Shown here: positions 32,808 to 41,185 of the stretch, one piece after another
Numbering within the stretch: position 1 is the first letter of the stretch
Layout of the letters: every line of letters starts with the position of its first letter
Assembly (NCBI GenBank): GCA_013299105.1
Contig: JAAFJY010000005.1
Span: 87,928 to 151,927 of the forward strand
DNA: 64,000 nt
Direction of reading: 5' to 3'
DNA from: Chitinophagales bacterium
GTDB lineage: Bacteria > Bacteroidota > Bacteroidia > Chitinophagales > Saprospiraceae
Notes under the pieces: model-generated
The model's database searches: none
Told to the model about the DNA's origin: nothing
Seen by the model: only the letters and a program-made list of their open reading frames with translations
Position numbers and translations under genes: made by a program

Positions 32808-34292
32808 ATGTCCTTCAAAGAATACCGCCAATACGATGCCCTGGGGCTCGCCGAATTGATCCGCAACAAGCAAGTCACAGCTGAAGAAGTGCTGGAGGCG
32901 GCCATTGCCCGTTACGAGGCGGTCAATGGCCGAATCAATGCCGTTAACACTCCTCTGTTCGATCTTGCTCGCCAAATGCTGAATCAAGCTGATCCAAATG
33001 CGCCTTTTGCCGGAGTACCCCTGCTCATCAAAGACCTCAACATTCCCGTGAAAGGTACCCTGATGAAGGACGGCAACCGGGCTTTTGGGCAGCGGGTTTC
33101 ACAATACGACAGTTATTTTGCGCAAAAATTGAGGACTGGTGGTTTCGCTTTTTTGGGCAAAAGCAATACGCCTGAATTTGGCCTTACGCCCTACACCGAG
33201 CCCATTGAGGCAGGCCCAACCCGCAGCCCCTGGAACCTGGCCCGCACTGCTGGGGGCTCTAGCGGTGGTTCCGGGGCAGGCGTAGCTGCTGGCATCGTGC
33301 CCATTGCCACCGCCAGTGACGGTGGCGGTTCAATCCGCATTCCGGCACACCACAATGGTTTAGTGGGCTTGAAAACGACCCGGGGCCGCATTAGTCTAGG
33401 GCCGGATTATGGCGAAAACTGGGCTGGGGCCGTGGTCGAAAATTGTGTGAGCCGCAGCGTACGCGACAGTGCGGCATTCCTGGATGCCATGCACGGCGAT
33501 TTCCCCGGTGAACTGCACATCACAAGAGCACCTGAGCAAAGTTTTTCAGCAGCAGCGGGAAAAGACCCCGGCAAATTGCGCATTGCCGTGAGCACCAAAC
33601 ACGCCCTCGCCAAGCCCGTTGACACCCAAACCATTGAGGCAATTGACCAGACGGTGGCGCTGTTGACCAGCCTGGGCCACCAAGTGGAAGAAATTGAACT
33701 GCCTTATACCCAACAGGATTTGGTCAACAATTTCATCCCCATCATCGCAGGCGAATCCGGGGCCATCGTGCAAAGCATCAGCAAGTACCTGGGCCGCCCC
33801 GCCAAACCCAGCGATATGGAACCCAATACCTTCACCCTGGGCCTCTTGGGCCTGGCCATGAGCGCACAGGATTACGCGATGGCGCTACAAGGTTGGAATG
33901 ACCTGGCTCGCCGCATGGGCCAATTGCACCAGACCTATGATTTACTACTGACCCCGGTAACAGCGCTGCATAGTTTCACCATTGGCGATCTCCACGCCAG
34001 CAAAGCCGAAGAACGTTTGGTCAACATCATCAATCGCTTCAAGTTGAAAGGCCTGGTGAAGGCTTCGGTGGATCAATTGGCGGATAAAGTCTTCACTTAC
34101 ATGGCTTATACGCCCATCGCCAACATGACTGGGCAGCCTGCAATCTCGCTGCCTTTGCACTGGACAGCGGACAATATTCCGGTGGGCTCCATGTTTACGG
34201 CTGCCATTGGGCGCGACGACTTGTTGTTTAGCCTAGCCGGGCAATTGGAAAAGGCGAAACCTTGGATGGGGAAATATGCGGAGATTGAGTGA
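32808..34292 (+). CDS. Amidase signature family hydrolase
   Basis: A 494-residue amidase of the Ser-cisSer-Lys class, which hydrolyses amide bonds. Catalytic residues are visible: Lys75 in PLLIKDLNIPVKG, cis-Ser151 in AGGSSGGSGAGVA and nucleophile Ser175 in DGGGSIRIPA, exactly 24 residues apart as in other family members. The glycine-rich AS signature is intact. The N-terminal layout resembles stand-alone amidases (6-aminohexanoate-cyclic-dimer hydrolase or fatty-acid amidase type) more than GatA: gatB/gatC are not adjacent and the middle region differs. There is no signal peptide. The physiological substrate is unknown. It has its own promoter box and shares a terminator with gldN. Confidence 0.88.
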   Translation: MSFKEYRQYDALGLAELIRNKQVTAEEVLEAAIARYEAVNGRINAVNTPLFDLARQMLNQADPNAPFAGVPLLIKDLNIPVKGTLMKDGNRAFGQRVSQYDSYFAQKLRTGGFAFLGKSNTPEFGLTPYTEPIEAGPTRSPWNLARTAGGSSGGSGAGVAAGIVPIATASDGGGSIRIPAHHNGLVGLKTTRGRISLGPDYGENWAGAVVENCVSRSVRDSAAFLDAMHGDFPGELHITRAPEQSFSAAAGKDPGKLRIAVSTKHALAKPVDTQTIEAIDQTVALLTSLGHQVEEIELPYTQQDLVNNFIPIIAGESGAIVQSISKYLGRPAKPSDMEPNTFTLGLLGLAMSAQDYAMALQGWNDLARRMGQLHQTYDLLLTPVTALHSFTIGDLHASKAEERLVNIINRFKLKGLVKASVDQLADKVFTYMAYTPIANMTGQPAISLPLHWTADNIPVGSMFTAAIGRDDLLFSLAGQLEKAKPWMGKYAEIE

Positions 34293-34341
34293 AAACAAAA
34301 ATCCCCGACCAGCGTCACACTGATCGGGGATTTTTGTTTTC
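34291..34341. terminator. Bidirectional terminator between amidase and gldN
   Basis: GAAAACAAAAATCCCCGA pairs with TCGGGGATTTTTGTTTTC around an 11-15 nt loop, giving T-tracts in both directions. It overlaps the last bases of the amidase gene and ends 21 bp before the gldN stop. Confidence 0.85.
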
Positions 34342-34361
34342 AACTCAGAACGAGATGAGGA

Positions 34362-35234
34362 TCAATACGTCCACAAGTCGTGTTCGAAGTTGAAGATTTC
34401 GTTTTTGATCTTATCAGCTTCCATCAGCAGGTCGCGACCTTTGTACTGGTCTTGCAGGCGCAGGTCCTTTACGTTGGAGGTCTTGGTGATGTAACTGGAG
34501 AAGAAACGGTTTTCAAACACGTCCTCCCAAGTCATTGGTGCTGCGTCGTTCATTTCGTTGAACACGCGTTCGCGGGCCAGTGCTTCGCGGGCGTCTGGGT
34601 AGTAGATCCAAAACATGATGTTTTCACCTACTTTTTCGCCCGTTGACACCTTGATAGGCAAGACTGGGGCAATACCAATGATCCGCACTTGCATGGTAGA
34701 AGATTCTTTGTCGAAAAACCACATTTCTTTGACGCGGATGCGCTGTACATCGGAACTGACGTCGATATCGCTGCGCACGATTTCGTTGCGCACTTCGTAG
34801 GTCACAGGGTCCGTGATGGGCACGGTGTCGATCTTGAAAAGCAAGCCATTGACCTGAGAAGTGTCCATTTCTGTCTTGAATTCTTCATCAGCAAAGATGC
34901 GCAGGGGGCGTTCTTTGTCATTGATGGCTTCCAAGAGGATTTTCACAAAAGGACGCTTTGGGAAAGCGAAAGGCTGGTTCATTTTCTCGCGCACGTCGAT
35001 TACCCGCCATACACGTTTTTTCCAGAAAATGTCTGCTTCGCGAGGCTGGTCATAAGGCAATACGCGCTTACGGGCAGTAATGGTACTTTCTACCACATCG
35101 TCGATGGGGTTCGGACGTGCGTTGGTGGCAGGTCCTGACTCTGTTTGAACAGGGTCCATGGTCTGCGCATTCAGCGAGCCGAGGGCAACAAAAATTGCAA
35201 CAAAAAGACCAAATACTTTGGCGGTCAATTTCAT
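34362..35234 (-). CDS. gldN: T9SS/gliding motility protein GldN
   Basis: A 290-residue periplasmic GldN (PorN), which forms the ring with GldK at the outer membrane in the type IX secretion system. A signal peptide (MKLTAKVFGLFVAIFVALGS) ends near LNAQT. Family segments are DIFWKKRVWRVIDVREKMNQ, PFAFPKRPFVKILLEAI, and IKEMWFFDKESSTMQVRIIG written here as VKEMWFFDKESS, followed by FWIYYPDAREALARERVFN. The ATG at 35234 starts the signal peptide; an upstream in-frame ATG at 35276 adds non-signal residues. It is separated from gldM by 637 bp with a terminator, so it probably has its own promoter. Confidence 0.93.
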   Translation of the reverse strand: MKLTAKVFGLFVAIFVALGSLNAQTMDPVQTESGPATNARPNPIDDVVESTITARKRVLPYDQPREADIFWKKRVWRVIDVREKMNQPFAFPKRPFVKILLEAINDKERPLRIFADEEFKTEMDTSQVNGLLFKIDTVPITDPVTYEVRNEIVRSDIDVSSDVQRIRVKEMWFFDKESSTMQVRIIGIAPVLPIKVSTGEKVGENIMFWIYYPDAREALARERVFNEMNDAAPMTWEDVFENRFFSSYITKTSNVKDLRLQDQYKGRDLLMEADKIKNEIFNFEHDLWTY

Positions 35235-35368
35235 AGTGCTGCGGTTTAAAAAGCTAATTTTTATGATTGTGGGCAAAGCCAGTTCGTCACACGCGAAGAG
35301 TACTCCTAATGAGCACTTTGCCTTGAAACTCTACCACTAACGGCAAATGAACTACCGCTAGTATGTAA

Positions 35369-35529
35369 GAGCATGTTTAAATATTGGAAGTTTAGTCGTA
35401 AAACGAGTCAAATTTTGGCTAATCGAGGCAGGAAAAGCGGAGTTATGCAGGGCATAATGAGCATTTTCCTAACGAAGGGTAGACGAAATTAGGCCGTTTT
35501 ATGGCAAACTAATAATTTTAAACACGCTC
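35369..35529. repeat. 161-bp long hairpin element E
   Basis: GAGCATGTTTAAA at the left end pairs with TTTAAACACGCTC at the right end. Pairing continues inward through GTAAAACG/CGTTTTAT and AGGAAAA/TTTTCCT to a perfect TTATGC-AGG-GCATAA tip. The whole 161-nt segment is thus one imperfect palindrome, with no coding capacity. I see no other copy in this window. Confidence 0.8.
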
Positions 35530-35808
35530 TTGAGGTTTTCTCTTTTTTCGAGGCACAAAAATACAATTCAAGGGCATTCGGGCTACTTTCTGAGCCATAT
35601 TTTAGCCGTAAAAATTTAGCGCGGTGGTTTCGAGTCCGGAAAGTACAGAAAGGCTTGAGAAAATTGGCCTTTCAGGACTAGTTAAAACAAGAATTAGGCA
35701 TTTTCGCTTGCCCAAAACAAGACAGAAATAGGTATGAGTCCTTCTCCTCAACTTCTCAATTCCTCAACTTCTCTACTTTTTTCAGCTTGTCTACTTTTTT
35801 CAGCTTAC

Positions 35809-35853
35809 AAAAAAACGAGGCTAAAGTACAAAACACCTTAACCTCGTTTTTTT
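35809..35853 (-). terminator. Terminator after gldM
   Basis: AAAAAAACGAGGCTAAAG pairs with CTTAACCTCGTTTTTTT (two imperfect positions), followed by T residues on either strand. It lies 19 bp past the gldM stop. Confidence 0.85.
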
Positions 35854-35871
35854 ATCAACAGGATATTGCAT

Positions 35872-37452
35872 TTACAATACCCGGAGCGTCACACTGTTGA
35901 TGGTACGTCCTGCGGCATCACCAGGGCACTTGGCGCGTACATCGTCGAAAATGTACTGGTCGCCAGGCTTGGCTTTGTTCAGTAGGGCACGAGAAGAGCC
36001 ATTGAACGCACCGCCTGGGTTTACTGATTGCTCAGGATCCTGGCGACGGGCCACGTAGATCAACTTGAAGCCTTGGATGTCGCAACGCGCTTCAAAGTCG
36101 AAGTTTTCCAGCACTGGAATCACCCCACCTTGTGCTTTGAGGACACCGTTGCCAAGTTCACCGCCCGTTTTACCAGCTACTTTGGCCACTGGGTCAGGAA
36201 TGCGCTTCACGCGGAATTCAAAGCTGGTTGTTTTCAAGCCGCCGCCGGATACGGTGACGTTTGCTTTTCCTTCAGCAGTACCCATCACGGTGAATTTAGT
36301 ACTACTGCCTCCAGTTCTGCGTGCGTTGCCGCTTAAGCCAACATTCAATGAATTGGTAGAAACACCCGCCGCAACTACTGATACTGGATTGTCAACACCC
36401 ATGTAGAATACGTTCATCTTATCGGCAGAAACCGTTACCGCACGACGACCTACTTCGTATTCAAAGGTCTTTTCAGCAGTTTCGACATCACCTGTAGTTG
36501 GGTTTTTAACTGCAATGCGAACGTTGTATTTCTTTACACCTGGATCGCCAGAAGTAGCGGTGAACTTTGCCGTGCCATCCACGACTCTCAATGATGCACC
36601 ATTTACTGTAATGGAAGTATTTTCGTTGAAAGACTTAGAACTAGCGCCAACAGAGATGTCAGCTTCGAAGGGTTCACCAGCAATCACATAACTCTTTACA
36701 GCAGAAGCAATGGGTACAAATTTGTCCACCTTGAAGTCGGATGCACCAATTTGACTTGCCAAATAGTTCAGAATAGCAGCTTCTGAGCTCTTCATGTCGT
36801 TCTGGTACTTGGTCAACAGTGGGAAAGCAGCAGCCAGTGGCAATTGCTTGAAGGTGTACTCCGACCAATTGCTGATCCCACGCTCTTTTTTCCAATCGGA
36901 ATCAGAAATCTGGAGCGTAATGCTATTCTCCAGTTGAGTCAAGCTTTCTTCTTTAATGTTGGTTCCCTTTAAGCCTTTGAGTGAACGAACAATGCTAATC
37001 AATTTATCACGAGTAGCATTGATATTGGTCTTGAGCTTCTCGCCATTGCCCTGGTTGACCAGGTAACGCGTGGTGATGTCTTTGTTCTTGTAGCCTTTAG
37101 GTTGACCTGCATGATGTGCGTCGGTTTCAGGATAATAACCTCCTGTTTGCTGCACCATATCCTCACGGGCTTTTTCAACGCTAGCGATGAACTCTTTGGC
37201 CAAAGATTGAACATCTTGAGCTGCAGTTACTATACGACCATATTTAGTCAAGTCTTGCTCGGCGTTCTTTTTCAGCGTTTTTACAATCGTTTCGTTCGAT
37301 TCGCTGATGCGTGAGTTGGTAGTCTTAATACCTTTGTCGATCACAAAAAAGGCATTGATGATCTTGGCCGATACGTTGAGGGCCAGCATGGCGGTCAACA
37401 CCAAGTACATGATGTTGATCATCAACTGCCGGGGCTCCTTTGGAATGGACAT
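35872..37452 (-). CDS. gldM: T9SS motor/gliding protein GldM
   Basis: A 526-residue GldM (PorM), the long periplasmic part of the proton-driven T9SS motor that spans from the inner membrane towards the GldKN ring. The N terminus MSIPKEPRQLMINIMYLVLT, then AMLALNVSAKIINAFFVIDK, is the family's single transmembrane helix and is highly diagnostic. A helical domain and several beta domains follow (GVDNPVSVVAAGVSTNSLNV, then the final FKLIYVARRQDPEQSVNPGG). Length is normal. gldL lies upstream on the same strand, but with a 214-bp spacer filled by repeat B. A terminator follows. Confidence 0.95.
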   Translation of the reverse strand: MSIPKEPRQLMINIMYLVLTAMLALNVSAKIINAFFVIDKGIKTTNSRISESNETIVKTLKKNAEQDLTKYGRIVTAAQDVQSLAKEFIASVEKAREDMVQQTGGYYPETDAHHAGQPKGYKNKDITTRYLVNQGNGEKLKTNINATRDKLISIVRSLKGLKGTNIKEESLTQLENSITLQISDSDWKKERGISNWSEYTFKQLPLAAAFPLLTKYQNDMKSSEAAILNYLASQIGASDFKVDKFVPIASAVKSYVIAGEPFEADISVGASSKSFNENTSITVNGASLRVVDGTAKFTATSGDPGVKKYNVRIAVKNPTTGDVETAEKTFEYEVGRRAVTVSADKMNVFYMGVDNPVSVVAAGVSTNSLNVGLSGNARRTGGSSTKFTVMGTAEGKANVTVSGGGLKTTSFEFRVKRIPDPVAKVAGKTGGELGNGVLKAQGGVIPVLENFDFEARCDIQGFKLIYVARRQDPEQSVNPGGAFNGSSRALLNKAKPGDQYIFDDVRAKCPGDAAGRTINSVTLRVL

Positions 37453-37507
37453 GATTTTTCGTTTTTGTCGTTAAAAATATATTCCAACCAAGTAAAAGTG
37501 TGGGCCT

Positions 37508-37650
37508 GTGGTTTCGAGTCAAAAAAGATGACGGTTTTTCGTCAGCCGAGTCTACTTTTTGAAGGCGATGCCTAGCATCGGCTGAAAAAAGAGGCGAAGG
37601 ATCACGGAAAAGCGGCCTTTTTTGGTCGAAATATGAACGGCCTAAACTTT
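37508..37650 (+). repeat. Repeat B copy 2, between gldL and gldM
   Basis: Nearly identical to the inverted copy at 29953-30093 in its 5' and 3' portions. The middle is replaced by a different palindrome, CGATGC-CTA-GCATCG. GACG-GTTTTT-CGTC near the 5' end is conserved in both. Confidence 0.8.
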
Positions 37651-37666
37651 TACTTTTTCAAGGAGA

Positions 37667-38293
37667 TTAGCCATTCTGGCGCACGTTGGCCATTGCGGAG
37701 ATCACGCCACCGTACACCTGATTCAACGAAGAGTAGGTGCCATTCAGGCGAGCGATGTTCTTGTTAAGTTCCGAAAGGTTTTCTTTCACGGCCTTGCTCT
37801 CTTCGGTGGAGTCGGTCAGATCGGCCATGGCTTCGTTGAGCTTAGTGTAGAAATTGCTCATGGCTTTCAGTTGGTCCTTGGTGCCAGAGAAATCCACTTC
37901 CTGCAGGGCCTTCAGTGAGCCCAAGCTGCGTGACATGCCTTGCAATTCGGTCAACATGCCACCCAATTGCTGCTCCACTACTTCGCCGTTCAAGGCTGGC
38001 AAATTAGGCTGGGCAATTTTGAGGTCGCCACCACCTACGGCCATTGGCTGCACTGGTGCGCTGTAATCGTTCAAACCTGGGTACAGTTTTTCCCAGTAAT
38101 AATCAGCATCAGGGCCAATGATACCCAGGAATGCAAACAGACCTGCTTCTACCAACATCCCGGCAATCAGCATTTCGTCGGCACCTGGCCAAGACATAAT
38201 TTTGAATAGGGCACCCAACAATACTACGGATGCGCCAACGCCAATAACGAGGTTCTTGATGTACTTAAATCCTTTTGACTTGAGAAAGCTCAT
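37667..38293 (-). CDS. gldL: T9SS motor/gliding protein GldL
   Basis: A 208-residue GldL (PorL), the inner-membrane stator-like component that with GldM converts the proton gradient into motion for T9SS export. Two transmembrane segments lie at about residues 13-33 and 41-60. Lys31 in ALFKIMSWPGADE and Glu49 in MLIAGMLVEAGLFAFLG fall where proton-pathway residues occur in characterised GldL proteins. A soluble helical C-terminal domain follows. gldM is downstream. The usual upstream partner gldK is not present in the next 25 kb. Confidence 0.94.
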   Translation of the reverse strand: MSFLKSKGFKYIKNLVIGVGASVVLLGALFKIMSWPGADEMLIAGMLVEAGLFAFLGIIGPDADYYWEKLYPGLNDYSAPVQPMAVGGGDLKIAQPNLPALNGEVVEQQLGGMLTELQGMSRSLGSLKALQEVDFSGTKDQLKAMSNFYTKLNEAMADLTDSTEESKAVKENLSELNKNIARLNGTYSSLNQVYGGVISAMANVRQNG

Positions 38294-39020
38294 TGTTCAG
38301 GAGTTTTAAAAAAGGTTAGTGAAGATGCTTGTTTCAAGGAATTTCCAGCTGCTTGTCCAGTTTGAAGAACTTAGCTCTATCCAAACCATTTATTCAGCGG
38401 AAAAACCAATGGAATTAATCCCCAGAAAGCAATTGGTTACAGTTAGCAGCAAAAAAACTGGATTTTTTTGGCAAAAACTTATCCGAAAAGTGAACCAGAT
38501 TAAGCTTTTACTTTCTGCAACTTCCAAGCAACGGCATAGATATGCCTTTTTATTGTGTGTTGGAAGAATATGTTAAAAAGTTTAGGGTTTTTACCGTGAA
38601 ATAGCCGTGAAGTGCTGATTTTAGGCGAAGACTCGTGCAATGAGAACGAAATAAAGGCCATTAACAACGCGACTTTTTTGTCTAAATCAGAATTGGCAGA
38701 ATTGCAGAATTACTTGCATGATGTTGACCAAAACAAGAATTTTACTGAAAACTTCGGAGAAAAGCGATCTCGATTATCAAGCGAGACTTTTTTGTCTAAA
38801 CCAGAATTTGCAGGATTACAGAATTACAGAATTTCTTGCGTGACATTGACCAATTTTGTCAAAACTAGAATTTGAAAGAATTAGAGAATTGGCCCGCTTC
38901 GCGGTCTAGGCCCAGGTAATGAAGGCGCAATTGGGTAGAATTTTCACCAATGAATATGGCGGTTATTTTGTTTCCAGCCCGCTAGTTCTTTCGCAAACGC
39001 CCCTAAATTCCTCAACCACA
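38294..39020. other. Gene-poor region upstream of gldL
   Basis: No credible gene and no clear promoter box for gldL were seen. The right half is filled by repeat D (about 38640-38905), after which comes GGCCCGCTTCGCGGTCTAG, a small GC-rich hairpin. An 87-codon frame at 38612 runs through repeat D and is not credited. Confidence 0.5.
38640..38905 (+). repeat. Repeat D, copy 1 (double unit)
   Basis: Two degenerate units of about 110 bp each run ACTTTTTTGTCTAAA, CAGAATT/GCAGAATT tracts, CTTGCRTGA, TTGACCAA. Between them is a TCTCG-ATTATCAAG-CGAGA hairpin. The second unit and the hairpin recur almost identically at 42530-42665. Confidence 0.75.
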
Positions 39021-39554
39021 TCAATATCCTACTCCTTTCACCACCACCCAGGCTTTATCCGCACAGGTTTTATCGTATTCTCCAGGGATTGGAATGGTGT
39101 AGCGCTTGCTGGCACCAGGTGCGATGGAAACTGCGAGCGTTTTTTCAAAGTGGCAATTTTCGCTGATTTTACTGCTGTTGTAGCTGAAATCGACTCCTAA
39201 CTCAACCGAGCGGACTGTTTTATCGGAATTGTTTTGCAAGTCCAGTTGCAGGATGGGTTTGAAATCGCTACTGATTACTTTTTTTGCACTGATTACGCCA
39301 ATGGGGCCGCTGCTGGGGTCATCGGGTTCGTTGAGTTTTGGTTCTTCACTGGGTTCGACAGGAAGAATGGTTTCACTTTTGTTTTCCTGCAATTGTTCCT
39401 GCAATTCTGCTTTGATGCGCCTCAAGCTGTCCACTTCGCGTTGGAGGCGTTCGGTTTCGAGGTCGCGCTCCGGGGCTCCTTCGCGTTGGTTGGGGCTAGG
39501 ATTGCAGGCAAAAATGAGGATGCTGAGTATAAAGGATAAGCCAAGCGCTTTCAT
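39021..39554 (-). CDS. Putative lipoprotein with coiled coil
   Basis: A 177-residue protein that I do not recognise. MKALGLSFILSILIFACNPS is a lipoprotein signal with the lipidated Cys near residue 17. A charged coiled coil follows (residues about 30-60, RDLETERLQREVDSLRRIKA). A C-terminal beta-rich domain has DFKPILQLDLQNNSDKTVRS and ISENCHFEKTLAVSIAPGAS, with two cysteines (ENCHF and DKTCAD) that may pair. Location is probably the periplasmic side of a membrane. The frame extends upstream through an 8-bp tandem repeat that would encode an FNSSTLQL-type run; the ATG at 39554 is the sensible start. Function is unknown. Confidence 0.72.
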   Translation of the reverse strand: MKALGLSFILSILIFACNPSPNQREGAPERDLETERLQREVDSLRRIKAELQEQLQENKSETILPVEPSEEPKLNEPDDPSSGPIGVISAKKVISSDFKPILQLDLQNNSDKTVRSVELGVDFSYNSSKISENCHFEKTLAVSIAPGASKRYTIPIPGEYDKTCADKAWVVVKGVGY

Positions 39555-39587
39555 GTGGCGTAATTTTGCCGTAAAGGTAAGGAGAAG

Positions 39588-39659
39588 TTGAAAAGTTGAA
39601 GAGTTGAAAAGTTGAAGAGTTGAAGAGTTGAAGAGTTGAAGAGTTGAAGAGTTGAAAAG
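39588..39659. repeat. 8-bp tandem repeat TTGAARAG
   Basis: Nine consecutive octamers (TTGAAAAG or TTGAAGAG) lie immediately upstream of the lipoprotein gene. Related CAACTTTTCAAC or CTCAACTTCTC tracts precede several other genes in the window (near 24530, 32780, 35750 and 40290). Confidence 0.9.
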
Positions 39660-39660
39660 A

Positions 39661-39706
39661 AAAAAGGCAGGCTTGTCCATCTTGCGATTTAAAAGCCTGC
39701 CTTTTT
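39661..39706 (-). terminator. Terminator after the kbp-like gene
   Basis: AAAAAGGCAGGCTT pairs perfectly with AAGCCTGCCTTTTT (14 bp, 18-nt loop). It lies 28 bp past the stop of the minus-strand BON-LysM gene. Confidence 0.85.
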
Positions 39707-39733
39707 ATGATTGATCAGCCGCAGCGGGAGCGC

Positions 39734-40204
39734 CTACAATTTCGGAATCCGCAGCATTTGGCCTGGATAGATCAGGTTTGGATCTTTGAGCATGGGTTTG
39801 TTGGCCTCAAAAATCATTGGGTACTTCATGGGGTCGCCATAATATGCTTTGGCAATCTTTGACAAAGAATCCCCTTTTTTCACTTCGTAAAAATCGGCTT
39901 CTGGTTCGGGCGCAACGACGGTCATGCGATCGTCTACACTTTCTACACCTTCTACGTTTCCGAGGGTCAGGATGACTTTTTCTTTATCGGCTTGCGAGTT
40001 GACCTCGCCAAAGGCAATTACAGTGTCGCCTTGAAGGTCTACAAAGAAGTCTTTGATTTCGATTCCAAGGTCAGCCACCGCTTCACGAAGAGCCGCCAGG
40101 TTTTCTTCGTGGGTTTTTTCGGCCTCAACGGGTTCAGCAATTTCTTCTTTCTTGCGCTTGAACAATTTCGCGCCAGCGTTCTTCAAAAATGAAAATAAGC
40201 CCAT
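39734..40204 (-). CDS. BON-LysM protein, Kbp/YgaU family
   Basis: A 156-residue protein with a BON domain (about residues 35-95: LREAVADLGIEIKDFFVDLQ, then VIAFGEVNSQADKEKVILTL and VEGVESVDDRMTV) and a C-terminal LysM domain (about 107-156: YEVKKGDSLSKIAKAYYGDP, FEANKPMLKDPNLIYPGQM, ending LRIPKL). This is the architecture and size of Kbp/YgaU, the cytoplasmic potassium-binding protein of E. coli. The start MGLFSFLKNAGAKLF at 40204 also matches that family. Upstream in-frame codons come from pyrimidine repeats and are excluded. A paralogue lies at 29481-29876. Confidence 0.88.
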   Translation of the reverse strand: MGLFSFLKNAGAKLFKRKKEEIAEPVEAEKTHEENLAALREAVADLGIEIKDFFVDLQGDTVIAFGEVNSQADKEKVILTLGNVEGVESVDDRMTVVAPEPEADFYEVKKGDSLSKIAKAYYGDPMKYPMIFEANKPMLKDPNLIYPGQMLRIPKL

Positions 40205-40328
40205 TTTTATGATGGTTTGGTAAGTTAATAAGGGTGTCGAGGTAAAGATAAGGCAAAGGACAGAAAGTGCAAGGGATTGGGGGGGAAAAGTTGAGGAGTT
40301 GAGCGGTTCAGGAGTTGAGGAGAGCCAA

Positions 40329-40901
40329 TCATTGGGTTTTGCTTTCATCCTGCAACATCAGCGCCACTTTTCGGGCAAATCGGCGGATAGAGCCTTCTTC
40401 CCAGTTGCAAAGCGCTTCAATTGTATACCATTTAAACCCTTCTTCGGGCAAACGTGGTGGCATGGTCATGCGAAAAACGTAGCGCAAATCGTAGTGTGGG
40501 TGCGCAGGAAAACCATCGCGTTCAGGGATCAGGTGAACGTCTAGGTCAATGGGATCACCAGTAAGTACGCTCAAGGCCACCACGCTGATCCCCGTTTCTT
40601 CCATCAATTCACGCAAGGCAGCCTGCGAAACGCTAAGGTCGATTTCCGGCTCAATGTGCCCTCCAAATTGCAACCAGCGGTCCAACTTAAGGTGGTGATG
40701 AAGCAAGATTTGGGTGTTATCATGGCTGAGTAGAATCGAAGACGCCGTAAAATGTCCGACTTGTAATTTAGGGTCAAATGGGTTTTCTTGCGCTTCAAGA
40801 AAATCCTGGGCATCGGCCAACATCTCCTGTTCGTATTCATCAAAAGGCTGGTATTGGGCAAAAAAATCCAGCAAGAGGTTTTTTTGAAGCTTGATATTCA
40901 T
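40329..40901 (-). CDS. Nudix hydrolase
   Basis: A 190-residue hydrolase of the Nudix superfamily, which cleaves nucleoside-diphosphate-linked substrates. The Nudix box lies around residues 79-105: WLQFGGHIEPEIDLS, then AALRELMEETGISVV. The REL.EE.G helix is intact, while the loop before it is the longer GGHxxxxxD variant seen in a recognised subset of the superfamily. An N-terminal helical extension of about 45 residues (FFAQYQPFDEYEQEMLADAQ) precedes the fold. HPHYDLRYVFRMTMPP follows the box. The substrate cannot be predicted. The stop lies about 125 bp from the kbp-like start on the same strand. Confidence 0.88.
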   Translation of the reverse strand: MNIKLQKNLLLDFFAQYQPFDEYEQEMLADAQDFLEAQENPFDPKLQVGHFTASSILLSHDNTQILLHHHLKLDRWLQFGGHIEPEIDLSVSQAALRELMEETGISVVALSVLTGDPIDLDVHLIPERDGFPAHPHYDLRYVFRMTMPPRLPEEGFKWYTIEALCNWEEGSIRRFARKVALMLQDESKTQ

Positions 40902-41185
40902 GTAGTATTCTTGTTTTTGATGCCGGAGCGATGGATTTTTCGTGCAAAAAAATGATCAACACCGCCTTGTTATTAATAAAACCCACCATCCATAAGCAGC
41001 CAACAAGGTACTCAATTTTTTCATTTTCATGACTTTTCTACGATGTCCATAAAAAGCGAAAATTCGCGAAAATTCGCCCCTGTGGAAAACTTTTTTTCAA
41101 CTAATTTCGCATCTAACCATTTGAAATTCAACAAACTAACAATTTTAACATTTGCCGGGTGGTGCAACTTTGGATTTTTTTTCTT

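Larger units (their letters stand above)
35235..35871. other. Unusually long gldM-gldN spacer
   Basis: This 637-bp gap has no gene. It contains the 161-bp hairpin element at 35369-35529, the block GTGGTTTCGAGTC at 35623-35635 (the first 13 bases of repeat B), pyrimidine-rich CTCAACTTCTC repeats at 35745-35800, and the gldM terminator at 35809-35853. Confidence 0.7.

Noticed and set aside
38612..38875. 87-codon frame upstream of gldL
   Set aside because: It runs through the two units of repeat D, and its repeated SKSELAELQNY-like peptide merely reflects the DNA repeat.
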